Below, piece by piece: positions 8,140-17,957 of a stretch of 64,000 nucleotides of DNA. Both the position numbers and the translations under genes were made by a program. This DNA is from Mixta tenebrionis. Its GTDB lineage: Bacteria; Pseudomonadota; Gammaproteobacteria; Enterobacterales; Enterobacteriaceae. The stretch's first letter is position 1, and each line of letters begins with the position of its first letter. The DNA is taken from positions 6,180-70,179 of the forward strand of contig NZ_VHQI01000001.1 of assembly GCF_006517625.1 (NCBI RefSeq), given 5' to 3'. The notes below the pieces were generated by a model. That model saw only the letters and a list, made by a program, of their open reading frames with translations, did not search any database and had not been told where the DNA came from.

Positions 8140-11100
8140 ATGAGTAAACTGGTGGATAAGTTTCGCTATTTCAAACAGAAAAGCGATACATTCTCCGATG
8201 GGCACGGGCAGCTGATGAACAGCAACCGCGACTGGGAAGACAGTTATCGGCAGCGCTGGCAGTTTGATAAAATTGTACGCTCGACGCACGGCGTCAACTG
8301 TACCGGCTCCTGTAGCTGGAAGATTTACGTTAAGAACGGGCTGGTCACCTGGGAAACGCAGCAGACCGACTACCCGCGCACGCGGCCCGATCTGCCGAAC
8401 CACGAGCCGCGCGGCTGTCCACGCGGCGCCAGTTATTCCTGGTATATTTACAGCGCCAACCGCCTGAAGTATCCGCTGGTGCGCCGCCGCCTGGTCGAAC
8501 TGTGGCGCGAAGCGCTGGCGCAGCACGGCGATCCGGTGCTGGCATGGGATTCCATCGTCTCGGACCCGGAAAAGAGCCGCAGCTATAAGGAAGTTCGCGG
8601 CCACGGCGGTTTTATTCGCTCCAGCTGGCAGGAGCTGAACACGCTGATTGCCGCCGCCAATATCTGGACGATCAAACACTGCGGACCGGATCGCGTGGCG
8701 GGCTTTTCGCCGATCCCGGCGATGTCGATGATCTCCTATGCGGCGGGCACCCGCTACCTGTCGCTGATTGGCGCCACCAGCCTTAGCTTCTACGACTGGT
8801 ATTGCGACCTGCCGCCCGCCTCGCCGATGACCTGGGGTGAACAGACCGACGTGCCGGAATCCGCCGACTGGTATAACTCCTCATATATTATCGCCTGGGG
8901 CTCCAACGTGCCGCAGACGCGTACTCCGGACGCCCACTTCTTCACCGAAGTGCGCTATAAGGGCACCAAAACCATCGCCATCAGCCCGGACTATTCAGAA
9001 GTAGCCAAGCTGTGCGACCAGTGGCTGTCGCCGAAACAGGGCACCGACAGCGCGCTGGCGATGGCGATGGGACATGTGATTCTGAAAGAGTTTCATCTGA
9101 ATAACCCCAGCGACTATTTCCTTAACTATGCGCGCCGCTATACCGATATGCCGATGCTGGTGCTGCTGGAAGAGGATGAGAACGGCTATTACACCTCCGG
9201 TCGCCTGCTGCGCGCCGCCGATCTGAGCGATGCGCTGGGTGAAACCAATAACCCTGACTGGAAAACCGTCGCCTTCAGCGAAACGGGCGATTTGGTGGTG
9301 CCGAACGGCTCCGCCGGCTTCCGCTGGGGCGAAAAGGGCAAATGGAACCTGGAGCCGCTGGCGGCGGGCAATGAGGTAACGCTGCGCCTCAGCCTGATTG
9401 ACGACCGCGACGCGGTGGTGCCGGTAGCCTTTCCTTACTACGGCGGCAATGAAAATCCTAACTTCCGCCACGTAAAACAGGATCCGATCCTGCTGCACCA
9501 GCTGCCGAGCAGGCAGATTACCCTGGCGGACGGCAGCGCGGGACGCGTAGTTACGGTTTACGATCTGCTGCTGGCTAACTACGGGCTGGATCGCGGGCTG
9601 GACGACGCCAACTGCGCGCAGAGCTACGACGATATCAAAGCCTACACTCCCGCCTGGGCGGAGCAGATCAGCGGCGTGCCGCGCAAAAATCTGGAGCAGA
9701 TCGCGCGCGAGTTTGCCGAAACCGCGCACAAGACGCGCGGACGTTCGATGATTATCGTCGGCGCCGGTCTGAACCACTGGTATCACATGGATATGAACTA
9801 CCGCGGGCTGATCAATATGCTGGTGTTCTGCGGCTGCGTCGGGCAAACCGGCGGCGGCTGGGCGCACTATGTCGGCCAGGAAAAACTTCGGCCGCAAACC
9901 GGCTGGATGCCGCTCGCCTTTGCGCTCGACTGGACGCGCCCGCCGCGCCAGATGAACAGCACCTCTTACTTTTACGCCCACGCCAGCCAGTGGCGCTTTG
10001 AGAAGCTGAGCATCAACGAACTGCTATCGCCAATTGCGCAGAAACAGCGCTTTACCGGCCAGCTAATCGATTTCAACGTGCGCGCCGAGCGTATGGGCTG
10101 GCTGCCATCGGCGCCGCAGCTCAATACCAACCCGCTGCGTATCGCCGGGCAGGCGGCGCAGGCGGGCCAGTCGCCGGTTGACTATACGGTGGCGGCGCTG
10201 AAAAGCGGCAAGCTGCGCTTCGCCTGCGAACAGCCGGATGAAGGCAACAACCATCCGCGCAACCTGTTTGTCTGGCGCTCCAACCTGCTTGGCTCCTCCG
10301 GTAAGGGGCATGAGTACCTGCTGAAATATCTGCTTGGCACCGACAGCGGCATTCAGGGCGAGGAGTGCATTGGCAAGGGCGATGCCATCCCGGAAGAGGT
10401 GGAGTGGCAGACCAAAGCGCTGGAGGGCAAGCTGGATCTGCTGGTGACGCTCGACTTCCGCATGTCCACCACCTGTCTGTTCTCCGACGTGGTGCTGCCG
10501 ACCGCCTCCTGGTATGAGAAGGATGATATGAACACTACGGATATGCATCCGTTTATCCATCCGCTCTCCGCCGCTGTCGATCCGGTCTGGGAATCGCGCA
10601 CCGACTGGGAGATCTATAAAGATATCGCCAAAACCTTCTCGAAGCTTTGCGTCGGCCATCTCGGCCAGGAGACGGACGTGGTGCTGCAACCAATCCAGCA
10701 CGACTCGCCCGCTGAACTGGCGCAGCCCTACGATATTAAGGAGTGGCACAAGGGCGAGTGCGATCTGATCCCCGGCCAGACTGCGCCCAATATCATCACC
10801 ATTGAGCGCGACTATCCCGCCACCTGGGAACGCTTTACTTCGGTCGGACCGCTGCTGGAGAAAATCGGCAACGGCGGTAAAGGCATCAACTGGCACACCG
10901 CCAGCGAAGTAGATCTGCTGCGCAAGCTGAATTACGTCAAGGCGGACGGCCCGGCGAAGGGGCAGCCGATGATTAACAGCGCTATCGACGCGGCAGAGAT
11001 GATCCTGACGCTGGCGCCGGAAACCAACGGTCAGGTAGCGATGAAAGCCTGGGCGGCGCTGGGGGAAATTACCGGGCGCGAGCACACCCATCTGGCGCAG

Positions 11101-11880
11101 CGCAAGGAAGAGGAGAAGATCCGCTTCCGCGATATCCAGGCACAGCCGCGCAAAATCATCTCCAGCCCCACCTGGTCAGGCCTGGAAGATGAGCATGTCT
11201 CCTATAACGCCAGCTATACCAACGTGCATGAGCTGATTCCGTGGCGCACCATCTCCGGCCGTCAGCAGCTTTATCAGGATCACCCGTGGATGCGCGCCTT
11301 TGGCGAAAGCCTGGTTTCCTATCGTCCGCCGATCGATACGCGCAGCGTAACGCAGCTGGAGCATATTCCCTCCAACGGCTACCCGGAAAAGGCGCTCAAC
11401 TTTCTGACGCCGCACCAGAAATGGGGCATTCACTCCACCTACAGTGAAAACCTGCTGATGCTGACCATGTCGCGCGGCGGGCCGATTATCTGGATGAGCG
11501 AGGATGACGCGCGCGATCTCGCCATTAAGGATAATGACTGGGTAGAGGTGTTTAACGCCAACGGCGCGCTGACCTGCCGCGCGGTGGTAAGCCAGCGCGT
11601 CAAGCCCGGCTCTACCATGATGTATCACGCGCAGGAGCGCATTACCAATATCCCCGGCTCGGAAGTGACCGGCATTCGCGGCGGTTTCCATAACTCCGTA
11701 ACCCGTATCTGCCCGAAACCGACCCATATGATCGGCGGCTACGCCCATCTGGCCTACAGCTTTAACTATTACGGCACCGTCGGCTCCAACCGCGACGAGT
11801 TCATTATGATCCGCAAAATGAAAAACATTAACTGGCTGGACGGCGAAGGCCAGGACCAGGTGCAGGGGGAGACGAAATGA
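8140..11880 (+). CDS. narG: Respiratory nitrate reductase A, alpha subunit
   Basis: The 1246-residue catalytic subunit binds the Mo-bis-MGD cofactor and the FS0 [4Fe-4S] cluster and reduces nitrate to nitrite on the cytoplasmic face of the membrane. The FS0 ligands are visible at the same positions as in E. coli: H50, C54, C58 and C93 (STHGVNCTGSCSW and RGCPRGASYSW). The GEQTDVPESADWYNSSYIIA block contains the Asp that ligates molybdenum. The N-terminus MSKLVDKFRYFKQK carries the retained twin-arginine-like remnant seen in NarG. AAGGAG precedes the ATG. The stop overlaps the narH start by 4 bases (ATGA), which implies translational coupling. Confidence 0.98.
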   Translation: MSKLVDKFRYFKQKSDTFSDGHGQLMNSNRDWEDSYRQRWQFDKIVRSTHGVNCTGSCSWKIYVKNGLVTWETQQTDYPRTRPDLPNHEPRGCPRGASYSWYIYSANRLKYPLVRRRLVELWREALAQHGDPVLAWDSIVSDPEKSRSYKEVRGHGGFIRSSWQELNTLIAAANIWTIKHCGPDRVAGFSPIPAMSMISYAAGTRYLSLIGATSLSFYDWYCDLPPASPMTWGEQTDVPESADWYNSSYIIAWGSNVPQTRTPDAHFFTEVRYKGTKTIAISPDYSEVAKLCDQWLSPKQGTDSALAMAMGHVILKEFHLNNPSDYFLNYARRYTDMPMLVLLEEDENGYYTSGRLLRAADLSDALGETNNPDWKTVAFSETGDLVVPNGSAGFRWGEKGKWNLEPLAAGNEVTLRLSLIDDRDAVVPVAFPYYGGNENPNFRHVKQDPILLHQLPSRQITLADGSAGRVVTVYDLLLANYGLDRGLDDANCAQSYDDIKAYTPAWAEQISGVPRKNLEQIAREFAETAHKTRGRSMIIVGAGLNHWYHMDMNYRGLINMLVFCGCVGQTGGGWAHYVGQEKLRPQTGWMPLAFALDWTRPPRQMNSTSYFYAHASQWRFEKLSINELLSPIAQKQRFTGQLIDFNVRAERMGWLPSAPQLNTNPLRIAGQAAQAGQSPVDYTVAALKSGKLRFACEQPDEGNNHPRNLFVWRSNLLGSSGKGHEYLLKYLLGTDSGIQGEECIGKGDAIPEEVEWQTKALEGKLDLLVTLDFRMSTTCLFSDVVLPTASWYEKDDMNTTDMHPFIHPLSAAVDPVWESRTDWEIYKDIAKTFSKLCVGHLGQETDVVLQPIQHDSPAELAQPYDIKEWHKGECDLIPGQTAPNIITIERDYPATWERFTSVGPLLEKIGNGGKGINWHTASEVDLLRKLNYVKADGPAKGQPMINSAIDAAEMILTLAPETNGQVAMKAWAALGEITGREHTHLAQRKEEEKIRFRDIQAQPRKIISSPTWSGLEDEHVSYNASYTNVHELIPWRTISGRQQLYQDHPWMRAFGESLVSYRPPIDTRSVTQLEHIPSNGYPEKALNFLTPHQKWGIHSTYSENLLMLTMSRGGPIIWMSEDDARDLAIKDNDWVEVFNANGALTCRAVVSQRVKPGSTMMYHAQERITNIPGSEVTGIRGGFHNSVTRICPKPTHMIGGYAHLAYSFNYYGTVGSNRDEFIMIRKMKNINWLDGEGQDQVQGETK

Positions 11881-13412
11881 AGATACGTTCACAGGTCGGG
11901 ATGGTGATGAATCTCGACAAATGCATTGGCTGTCATACCTGCTCCATCACCTGTAAAAACGTCTGGACCGGGCGCGAAGGGATGGAATACGCCTGGTTTA
12001 ATAACGTGGAAACCAAGCCCGGCATCGGTTATCCCAAGGCCTGGGAAGATCAGGAAAAATGGAAGGGCGGCTGGATCCGTAAAATCAACGGCAAGCTGGA
12101 GCCGCGGCTGGGCGGCAAAGCGGGCGTGATGGCGAAAATTTTCGCCAATCCGGAAGTGCCGGGCATCGACGACTACTATGAGCCGTTCAGCTTTGACTAC
12201 CAGCATCTGCACAACGCGGCGGAGGGTAAATATCAGCCCACCGCGCGCCCGCGTTCGCTGGTGAGCGGCAAACGCATGAACAAGGTGGAATGGGGCCCCA
12301 ACTGGGAGGAGATCCTCGGCGGCGAATTCAGCATGCGCTCGCAGGACAGCAACTTTGTGGCGATGCAGAAGGAGATGTACGGCCAGTTTGAAAACACCTT
12401 TATGATGTATCTGCCGCGCCTGTGCGAGCACTGCCTGAACCCCAGCTGCGTGGCGACCTGTCCCAGCGGCGCCATCTACAAGCGCGAAGAGGATGGCATT
12501 GTGCTGATCGATCAGGATAAATGCCGCGGCTGGCGTCTCTGCATCAGCGGCTGCCCGTACAAAAAAATCTACTTCAACTGGAAAAGCGGCAAGTCAGAGA
12601 AGTGCATTTTTTGCTATCCGCGTATCGAATCGGGCATGCCGACCGTCTGTTCGGAAACCTGCGTAGGGCGTATCCGCTATCTGGGCGTGGTGCTGTATGA
12701 CGCCGACCGCATCGCCGAGGCGGCGAGTACCGAACATGAAACCGATCTCTACGAGCGTCAGCTTGAGGTGTTCCTCGATCCTAACGACCCGGAAGTGATT
12801 GCCGAGGCGCTGGCGCAGGGCATCCCGGAGAATGTGCTGGAAGCGGCGCAGAAATCGCCGGTGTGGAAGCTGGCGATGGACTGGAAGCTGGCGTTGCCGC
12901 TGCATCCTGAATACCGCACGCTGCCGATGGTGTGGTATGTGCCGCCTTTGTCGCCGATTCAGTCAGTGGCGGATGCCGGCCAGCTGCCGAAAAGCAACGG
13001 CGTGCTGCCGGCGGTAGAGTCGCTGCGCATTCCGGTGCAGTACCTGGCGAACCTGCTGACCGCGGGCGATACCGCGCCGGTGCTGCGCGCGCTGAAGCGC
13101 ATGATGGCGATGCGCCACTACAAACGCTCGCAGACGGTAGAGGGCGTGACCGATACGCGCGCCATCGAAGAGGTAGGGCTTAGCGTGGCGCAGGTTGAGG
13201 ATATGTACCGCTATCTGGCGATCGCCAACTATGAAGATCGCTTCGTGATCCCCACCAGCCACCGCGAGCTGGCGGCGGACGCCTTTCCGGAGCGCAACGG
13301 CTGCGGCTTTACCTTCGGCGACGGCTGCCACGGCAGCGACAGCAAGTTTAACCTGTTTAACAGCCGCCGCATCGACGCCATCAACATCACCCACAAGGCG
13401 GAGGGCGAATAA
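11877..13412 (+). CDS. narH: Respiratory nitrate reductase A, beta subunit
   Basis: A 511-residue electron-transfer subunit that carries three [4Fe-4S] clusters and one [3Fe-4S] cluster between NarI haem and NarG. The cysteine clusters are intact: C16-x2-C19-x2-C22-x3-C26 (CIGCHTCSITCKNVW), CEHCLNPSCVATCP, CRGWRLCISGCPYKK and CIFCYP...CSETCVGR. The Trp in CRGW replaces a Cys and is the reason for the [3Fe-4S] centre, as in E. coli. It overlaps narG by 4 bases and narJ by 1 base. Confidence 0.98.
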   Translation: MKIRSQVGMVMNLDKCIGCHTCSITCKNVWTGREGMEYAWFNNVETKPGIGYPKAWEDQEKWKGGWIRKINGKLEPRLGGKAGVMAKIFANPEVPGIDDYYEPFSFDYQHLHNAAEGKYQPTARPRSLVSGKRMNKVEWGPNWEEILGGEFSMRSQDSNFVAMQKEMYGQFENTFMMYLPRLCEHCLNPSCVATCPSGAIYKREEDGIVLIDQDKCRGWRLCISGCPYKKIYFNWKSGKSEKCIFCYPRIESGMPTVCSETCVGRIRYLGVVLYDADRIAEAASTEHETDLYERQLEVFLDPNDPEVIAEALAQGIPENVLEAAQKSPVWKLAMDWKLALPLHPEYRTLPMVWYVPPLSPIQSVADAGQLPKSNGVLPAVESLRIPVQYLANLLTAGDTAPVLRALKRMMAMRHYKRSQTVEGVTDTRAIEEVGLSVAQVEDMYRYLAIANYEDRFVIPTSHRELAADAFPERNGCGFTFGDGCHGSDSKFNLFNSRRIDAINITHKAEGE

Positions 13413-14110
13413 TGCAGATGCTGAAAGTCATTGCGCTGCTGCTGGAGTATCCGGAGCAGGAGCTGTGGGAGGATCGCGAAGCGCTGTGCGCGCTGGCGGC
13501 GGAGCAGACGCCGGCGCTGCGGGCCTTTGCCGATCGCTGGCTCGGCGGCAATTTACTCGATCGCCAGGCGGAGTGGTGCGAAACCTTCGATCGCGGCTGC
13601 GCCACCTCGCTGCTGCTGTTTGAGCACGTGCATGGCGAATCGCGCGATCGCGGCCAGGCGATGGTCGATCTGATGTCGCAGTATGAGCAGGCGGGCCTGC
13701 TGCTCAACTGCCGCGAGCTGCCGGATTATCTGCCGCTCTATCTGGAATATCTCAGCCTGCAGCCGCAGGAGGCGGCGCGCCAGGGGCTACAGGATGTCGC
13801 CCCAATCCTGGCGCTGATCGGCGGAAGGCTGCGCCAGCGCGAAAGCGCCTTCAGCCAGCTGTTTGACGTACTGCTCTCCTGGGCGGGCAGCCCGTTGCGC
13901 AGCAGCAGCGTCGCCGAACAGGTCAGCAAGGAGCCGCGCGATGATACCCGCGAAGCGCTCGATGCCGTCTGGGAAGAGGCGCAAATCAAGTTTATCGATG
14001 ACCGGGCGCAGGGGTGTGGTGATACCTCGCCGGAAAAAGCGCATCAGCAGCGCTTCCAGCAGCAGCCCATACCGCAATATCTGGACTTGTCGGCCGGAGG
14101 TCCCAAATAA
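13412..14110 (+). CDS. narJ: Nitrate reductase molybdenum cofactor assembly chaperone
   Basis: A 232-residue cytoplasmic chaperone of the TorD/NarJ family. It binds the NarG N-terminus, assists cofactor insertion, and is not part of the finished enzyme. It is helical and acidic/leucine-rich; [20 protein letters not shown] near the start and [12 protein letters not shown] in the middle are typical. The C-terminus is long and variable. Start and stop overlap the neighbours by one base each (TAATG), so the four subunit genes are translated as one coupled unit. Confidence 0.95.
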   Translation: MQMLKVIALLLEYPEQELWEDREALCALAAEQTPALRAFADRWLGGNLLDRQAEWCETFDRGCATSLLLFEHVHGESRDRGQAMVDLMSQYEQAGLLLNCRELPDYLPLYLEYLSLQPQEAARQGLQDVAPILALIGGRLRQRESAFSQLFDVLLSWAGSPLRSSSVAEQVSKEPRDDTREALDAVWEEAQIKFIDDRAQGCGDTSPEKAHQQRFQQQPIPQYLDLSAGGPK

Positions 14111-14787
14111 TGCACTACCTGAACATCTTCTTTTTCGAAATCTATCCCTACCTGTGCGGAACGGTGTTTATCATCGGCAGCTGGCTGCGCTACGATTACG
14201 GGCAGTACACCTGGCGCGCCGGCTCCAGTCAGATGCTGGATAAAGGGAATTTTCGCCTCGCTTCCAATCTGTTCCATATCGGCATCATCGGCATCTTCTT
14301 CGGCCATCTGTTCGGCCTGCTGACGCCGCACTGGGTCTATGAGCCGTTTCTTGCCATCGCCACCAAGCAGAAGCTGGCGATGATCGCCGGCGGCGTATTC
14401 GGCCTGATGGCGCTGGTAGGCGGGCTGATGCTGCTGAAGCGTCGTTTGTTTAACCCGCGCATTCGCGCCACCTCTACCCGCGCCGATATCGTGATTCTGG
14501 GTATTCTGATGGTACAGCTGATTCTGGGGCTGACCTCGATTCTCTTCTCGCTGCGCCATATGGACGGCGTAGGGATGATGAAGCTGGTTGGCTGGGCGCA
14601 GTCGGTGGTGACTTTCCAGGGCAACGCCTCAACCTGGCTGGACGGCGTAGAGTGGATCTATCGCATCCATCTGGTGCTGGGTATGACGATCTTCCTGGTA
14701 TTCCCGTTTACGCGCCTGGTGCATGTCTGGAGCGCGCCCTTTGAATACTTTACGCGCCGCTACCAGCTGGTACGCGCCCGCCGCTGA
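14110..14787 (+). CDS. narI: Respiratory nitrate reductase A, gamma subunit (cytochrome b)
   Basis: A 225-residue integral membrane protein with five segments. It takes electrons from quinol and passes them to NarH. The four haem-b histidine ligands fall exactly where E. coli has them: H56 and H66 ([18 protein letters not shown]), H187 ([10 protein letters not shown]) and H205 ([10 protein letters not shown]). It is the last gene of the narKGHJI group. A strong inverted repeat follows. Confidence 0.97.
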   Translation: MHYLNIFFFEIYPYLCGTVFIIGSWLRYDYGQYTWRAGSSQMLDKGNFRLASNLFHIGIIGIFFGHLFGLLTPHWVYEPFLAIATKQKLAMIAGGVFGLMALVGGLMLLKRRLFNPRIRATSTRADIVILGILMVQLILGLTSILFSLRHMDGVGMMKLVGWAQSVVTFQGNASTWLDGVEWIYRIHLVLGMTIFLVFPFTRLVHVWSAPFEYFTRRYQLVRARR

Positions 14788-14802
14788 GGGACGTCAGGCA
14801 AA

Positions 14803-14838
14803 AAAAATCCGGCTCCGTGGCAATGGTACGGGGCCGGA
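14803..14838 (-). terminator. Inverted repeat downstream of narI
   Basis: ATCCGGCTCCGT and ACGGGGCCGGAT pair over about 12 bases around a 7-base loop. A seven-A run precedes it on the plus strand, so the T-run lies on the minus strand side. It may still end narI transcription, but no gene from the right runs into it. Confidence 0.45.
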
Positions 14839-15070
14839 TGACGAAGAGGCGTCTACAGCAAAGGGTTACACAGGAACTCATTACTAAAATTAGACCAGAT
14901 CTCTGAAAACGCAATGTCCACAAAATGATTAAGGGTAATAAACCTTTTTCCGCAAGGCTAACCGTAGTTAACCTGTTGTCGCCCGCCGATTTTTCTCTCA
15001 TTACGCAATAAGCTATTAACCGCTGTTTACTGTACTCATCAAGGGGAAAAATTATGATGAACAGGAATTC

Positions 15071-15955
15071 ATGAAGCGGAGTAATGAAATGGAGAGCACA
15101 CCCCTTAAAACAAAAGTGTTTCTGAGCAGTGATAAACAGGATGGATTCGGCGTTACCTCGACAATTATCTATGGCGAGCAGGAGGCGATACTGGTCGACG
15201 CACAGTTTACGCTTGCTAATGCACACCGGCTGGTTGCCGAACTGCTGGAGCTGCAGCGCAACCTGACCACCATCTTTATTACCCACCTGCATCCCGACCA
15301 CTATCTGGGAATTGAGGTAATTAAGCAGGTCTGGCCTGAGGCGCGGATTATCGCTTACCGGGAGATCGCGGATGAGATTAACGACGCCTGGGATTTCAAA
15401 ATCGCCTGGTGGGGCAGAACCATACTGAAGAAAAACGGCGCCACGATAAAGTTTACCGCAGAGCGGCTGGAAGAGGAGGTGATCTGGCTGGAAGGACAGC
15501 CAATTGAGATCCCCGGCGTGATGTGCGGCGACTGTATTGAGATCGCGCCCTTATGGATACCCGCAACGCGTACGCTGATCGCTTCCGATCTGGTGTTTTC
15601 TGATTGTCACGTCTGGCTGGCGGATATGCGCACGCCGGAGCGGCTGCAAAAATGGCTGGCCTCCCTCGATCGGCTGGAGAAAATGAAACCTGAGACGGTG
15701 ATCCCCGGTCACTCCTCATCCACGCTGCATCTGATGCCGTCCGCCATCAGCTTTACCCGCCGCTATATTCACGATTTCTTCAGACAGTTTGCCAAAGCGT
15801 CGGACGGCCGCGAGCTCCAGGAAAATATGGATCGTCTTTATCCGGAAATGCCGCTGCGCATCTGTCTGGAATACAGCTGCCGTATTCTGAAAGATCACTA
15901 TGTCTGGCCCGGCGACTGGCCGCTGTCGCTGCGGGAAATGCCCGCGACGTTTTAG
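15071..15955 (+). CDS. Metallo-beta-lactamase-fold hydrolase
   Basis: A 294-residue cytoplasmic protein of the MBL superfamily. The metal motif THLHPDHYLG is at residues 71-80 (H72, H74, D76, H77). An Asp in LIASDLVFSDCH and the late His in IPGHSSS complete a two-metal site. No signal peptide. The substrate is unknown; it does not look like a glyoxalase II or RNase Z, and is closest to generic MBL hydrolases. Two starts are possible: ATG 15071 (AGGA 4 bases upstream) and ATG 15089 (GGAG at 15078-15081, 7 bases upstream, giving MESTPLKTKVF). The second has the better spacing. The gene is followed by a nitroreductase in the same direction. Confidence 0.75.
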   Translation: MKRSNEMESTPLKTKVFLSSDKQDGFGVTSTIIYGEQEAILVDAQFTLANAHRLVAELLELQRNLTTIFITHLHPDHYLGIEVIKQVWPEARIIAYREIADEINDAWDFKIAWWGRTILKKNGATIKFTAERLEEEVIWLEGQPIEIPGVMCGDCIEIAPLWIPATRTLIASDLVFSDCHVWLADMRTPERLQKWLASLDRLEKMKPETVIPGHSSSTLHLMPSAISFTRRYIHDFFRQFAKASDGRELQENMDRLYPEMPLRICLEYSCRILKDHYVWPGDWPLSLREMPATF

Positions 15956-16037
15956 CCTGGGGCGGGGCACAGAGTGGCAAGCCGCTAAAAAAATGCTTCT
16001 CTACAATTCGCCAGGGTTTAACTTTACCGGAGGAAAA

Positions 16038-16778
16038 ATGAATCCAGTTATTGATACATTGATTAATCATCGCAGCGATCGCAGCTATCTTGATAAAGCG
16101 ATACCGGACGCGATTCTGGATAACATTATTCTTTCTGCTTACCGTGCGCCGACCTCTATTCATTCCCAGCAGGTTTCGGTTGTGGTTACACGCGATAAAG
16201 TCACGAAAGCGAAAATCGCCGAACTGGCCGGCGGCCAGCCATGGATTGCGCAGGCGCCGGTGTTTATCACCTTTGTTCTCGATATGCATAAATCACATGA
16301 GGCGATGAAGCTGATTAACGAACAGCAGATCGCTCATGAAAGTATCGAAAGCATTGTTTCCGGCAGCACCGACGTTGGCATCGCGCTGGCCTCGGCGATG
16401 GCGGCGGCGCGGGCGCAGGGACTTGGCGTGGTGCCGATTGGCGGCATCAGGAAAAATCCGCTGGCGTTTATCGAGCTGTTTGGCCTGCCGCCGCTGACCT
16501 TTCCGCTGGTGGGCCTGGCGCTGGGCTATGTCGATCGGCCGGCCGAGCTGAAACCGCGCCTGCCGCTCTCTACCTTCCGCCACGATGAAAAATATCAGAC
16601 GGAGGGGATGGTGGAACAGATCGCCCGGTTCAGCGATGAGCTGGAGCAGCACTGGAGAACCATCGATCGTAACGGCGGCGAGAACTGGAGCCAGACCGTG
16701 ACCAATTACTATAAGCACATCTATTTCCCGGAGGTGCTGCCTGCGCTGCTAAAACAGGGTTTCGGCAAAGATAAGTGA
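16038..16778 (+). CDS. NADPH-dependent nitroreductase-family flavoprotein (NfsA-like)
   Basis: A 246-residue FMN oxidoreductase. The N-terminus (INHRSDRSYLDKAIPD) and the SAYRAPTSIHSQQVS segment are typical of the NfsA/Frp branch, and the C-terminal part has the ELFGLPPLTFPLVGLALGYV segment followed by KPRLP, as in NfsA-type enzymes. ATG 16038 is chosen because GGAGG lies 5-9 bases upstream; the frame is open further 5' but that part overlaps the preceding gene. It could reduce nitro compounds, quinones or flavins; the natural substrate is unknown. A strong bidirectional terminator follows. Confidence 0.8.
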   Translation: MNPVIDTLINHRSDRSYLDKAIPDAILDNIILSAYRAPTSIHSQQVSVVVTRDKVTKAKIAELAGGQPWIAQAPVFITFVLDMHKSHEAMKLINEQQIAHESIESIVSGSTDVGIALASAMAAARAQGLGVVPIGGIRKNPLAFIELFGLPPLTFPLVGLALGYVDRPAELKPRLPLSTFRHDEKYQTEGMVEQIARFSDELEQHWRTIDRNGGENWSQTVTNYYKHIYFPEVLPALLKQGFGKDK

Positions 16779-16802
16779 TGTGCAATCTGCAACCGCACAA
16801 TA

Positions 16803-16829
16803 AAACGGGGGCCGCAGCCTCCGTTTTTT
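16803..16829. terminator. Bidirectional terminator between convergent genes
   Basis: AAACGGGGGC and GCCTCCGTTT pair around a CGCA-type loop, with TTTTTT on the plus side and AAAA on the left. It serves the nitroreductase and the convergent hydrolase. Confidence 0.8.
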
Positions 16830-16842
16830 CGTTAACCGCCGC

Positions 16843-17673
16843 TTAATCATTGATAAAGGCATAAACCGTTTTGAAAAAATCGCTGTCGGCGTCAGCCAGC
16901 GATGTCAGCAGGGAAAAATGATTATCATCGGCCACGGCGCAGAAACGCGCTTTCTCGCCCCGTTGCAGCAGCCGCTGCGCATATTCCTTTGAGTGACGCA
17001 CCAGCTCAGGCAGTTCGCCGCCGCCAACGCACACCAAAGTCTCCATGCCTGGAGCGATATGCCTGACCGGGCTGAAGCGCTCAATCTCCTGCGACGTCAG
17101 GCGCAGTTTGTCATTCAGCCAGCACAGGCTGATGGGTAGTAAATCAACCAGCGCGCTGATGGGAATCGCTTTGGCAATGCGCCGATCGCTGCGGAATAGC
17201 GAAGTCAGATGGCCGCCCGCCGAGTGGCCGGCAAGATAAAGCGCGGAATGTTCAATATTTAGCGCGGCTTTGTTGGCGTCAATAAAGCTGATGGCCTGCG
17301 CAATTTCACCAACGATGCCGGTCATAGTCTGCTGCGGCGCCAGCGTATATTCAATCAGAATCACGTTAATACCGCGATCGAGAAACGGTCTGGCGATAAA
17401 GGCGAAATCCTCTTTATCACAGGCCTGCCAGTAGCCGCCATGAATAAAAAGCAAGGTTTTCCGGCCTGGTCCGGCGCCATAGAGTACGTCCAGCCGGGTG
17501 CGGGCGCTGTCTTGCTGCGGCGCGTAGCGAATATTACGCCGGTGCGCATACGCCGGCCAGATTTCTGCGCTCATGCTTTTGAAGCTGGTCAGCAGCGCCG
17601 GGAAATCGGCGACCGCCTGGCTATTATTGTAGGCGGCATCAAGCTGCGCCTTATCCATTCCTCTGTACTGCAT
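16843..17673 (-). CDS. Alpha/beta hydrolase, arylformamidase-like
   Basis: A 276-residue cytoplasmic hydrolase. The oxyanion motif HGGYW (LLFIHGGYWQ) and the nucleophile elbow GHSAGGH are those of the BD-FAE/kynurenine-formamidase-like group. A late Asp/His pair (ADDNHFSLL) completes the triad. I chose the ATG at 17673 because AGGAGG ends 4 bases upstream; the outer ATG at 17688 overlaps that ribosome site. No tryptophan pathway genes are adjacent, so an arylformamidase role is only a family-level suggestion; esterase activity is equally possible. Confidence 0.75.
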   Translation of the reverse strand: MQYRGMDKAQLDAAYNNSQAVADFPALLTSFKSMSAEIWPAYAHRRNIRYAPQQDSARTRLDVLYGAGPGRKTLLFIHGGYWQACDKEDFAFIARPFLDRGINVILIEYTLAPQQTMTGIVGEIAQAISFIDANKAALNIEHSALYLAGHSAGGHLTSLFRSDRRIAKAIPISALVDLLPISLCWLNDKLRLTSQEIERFSPVRHIAPGMETLVCVGGGELPELVRHSKEYAQRLLQRGEKARFCAVADDNHFSLLTSLADADSDFFKTVYAFIND

Positions 17674-17957
17674 AGTTCCTCCTGACATCTCTTATCGCCT
17701 GAGCGGCTTCCATGCCCATCATAGATCGGCCCGGCAGGACGGCAGCAGCATTGGGTGCTTTTAACATCAGAATGAGGGTTAAATTTTCCAGGAAAATATA
17801 ATCATTAGCTAATAAATAGTTATAAGAAATAACCTTTTATTCATTTTATTAAAACATGGCTCACCCTATGATACCGGGAACCGTTGCGGCTGGCAGCGGC
17901 AGGGGAAGTTAGCGCCTTGTTTCTGTAGTTATTTATCGCCTGCTATACAGAGAACTT

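Noticed and set aside
8995..9981. A 328-codon minus-strand frame inside narG
   Set aside because: Antisense shadow of NarG, whose cofactor ligands are intact.
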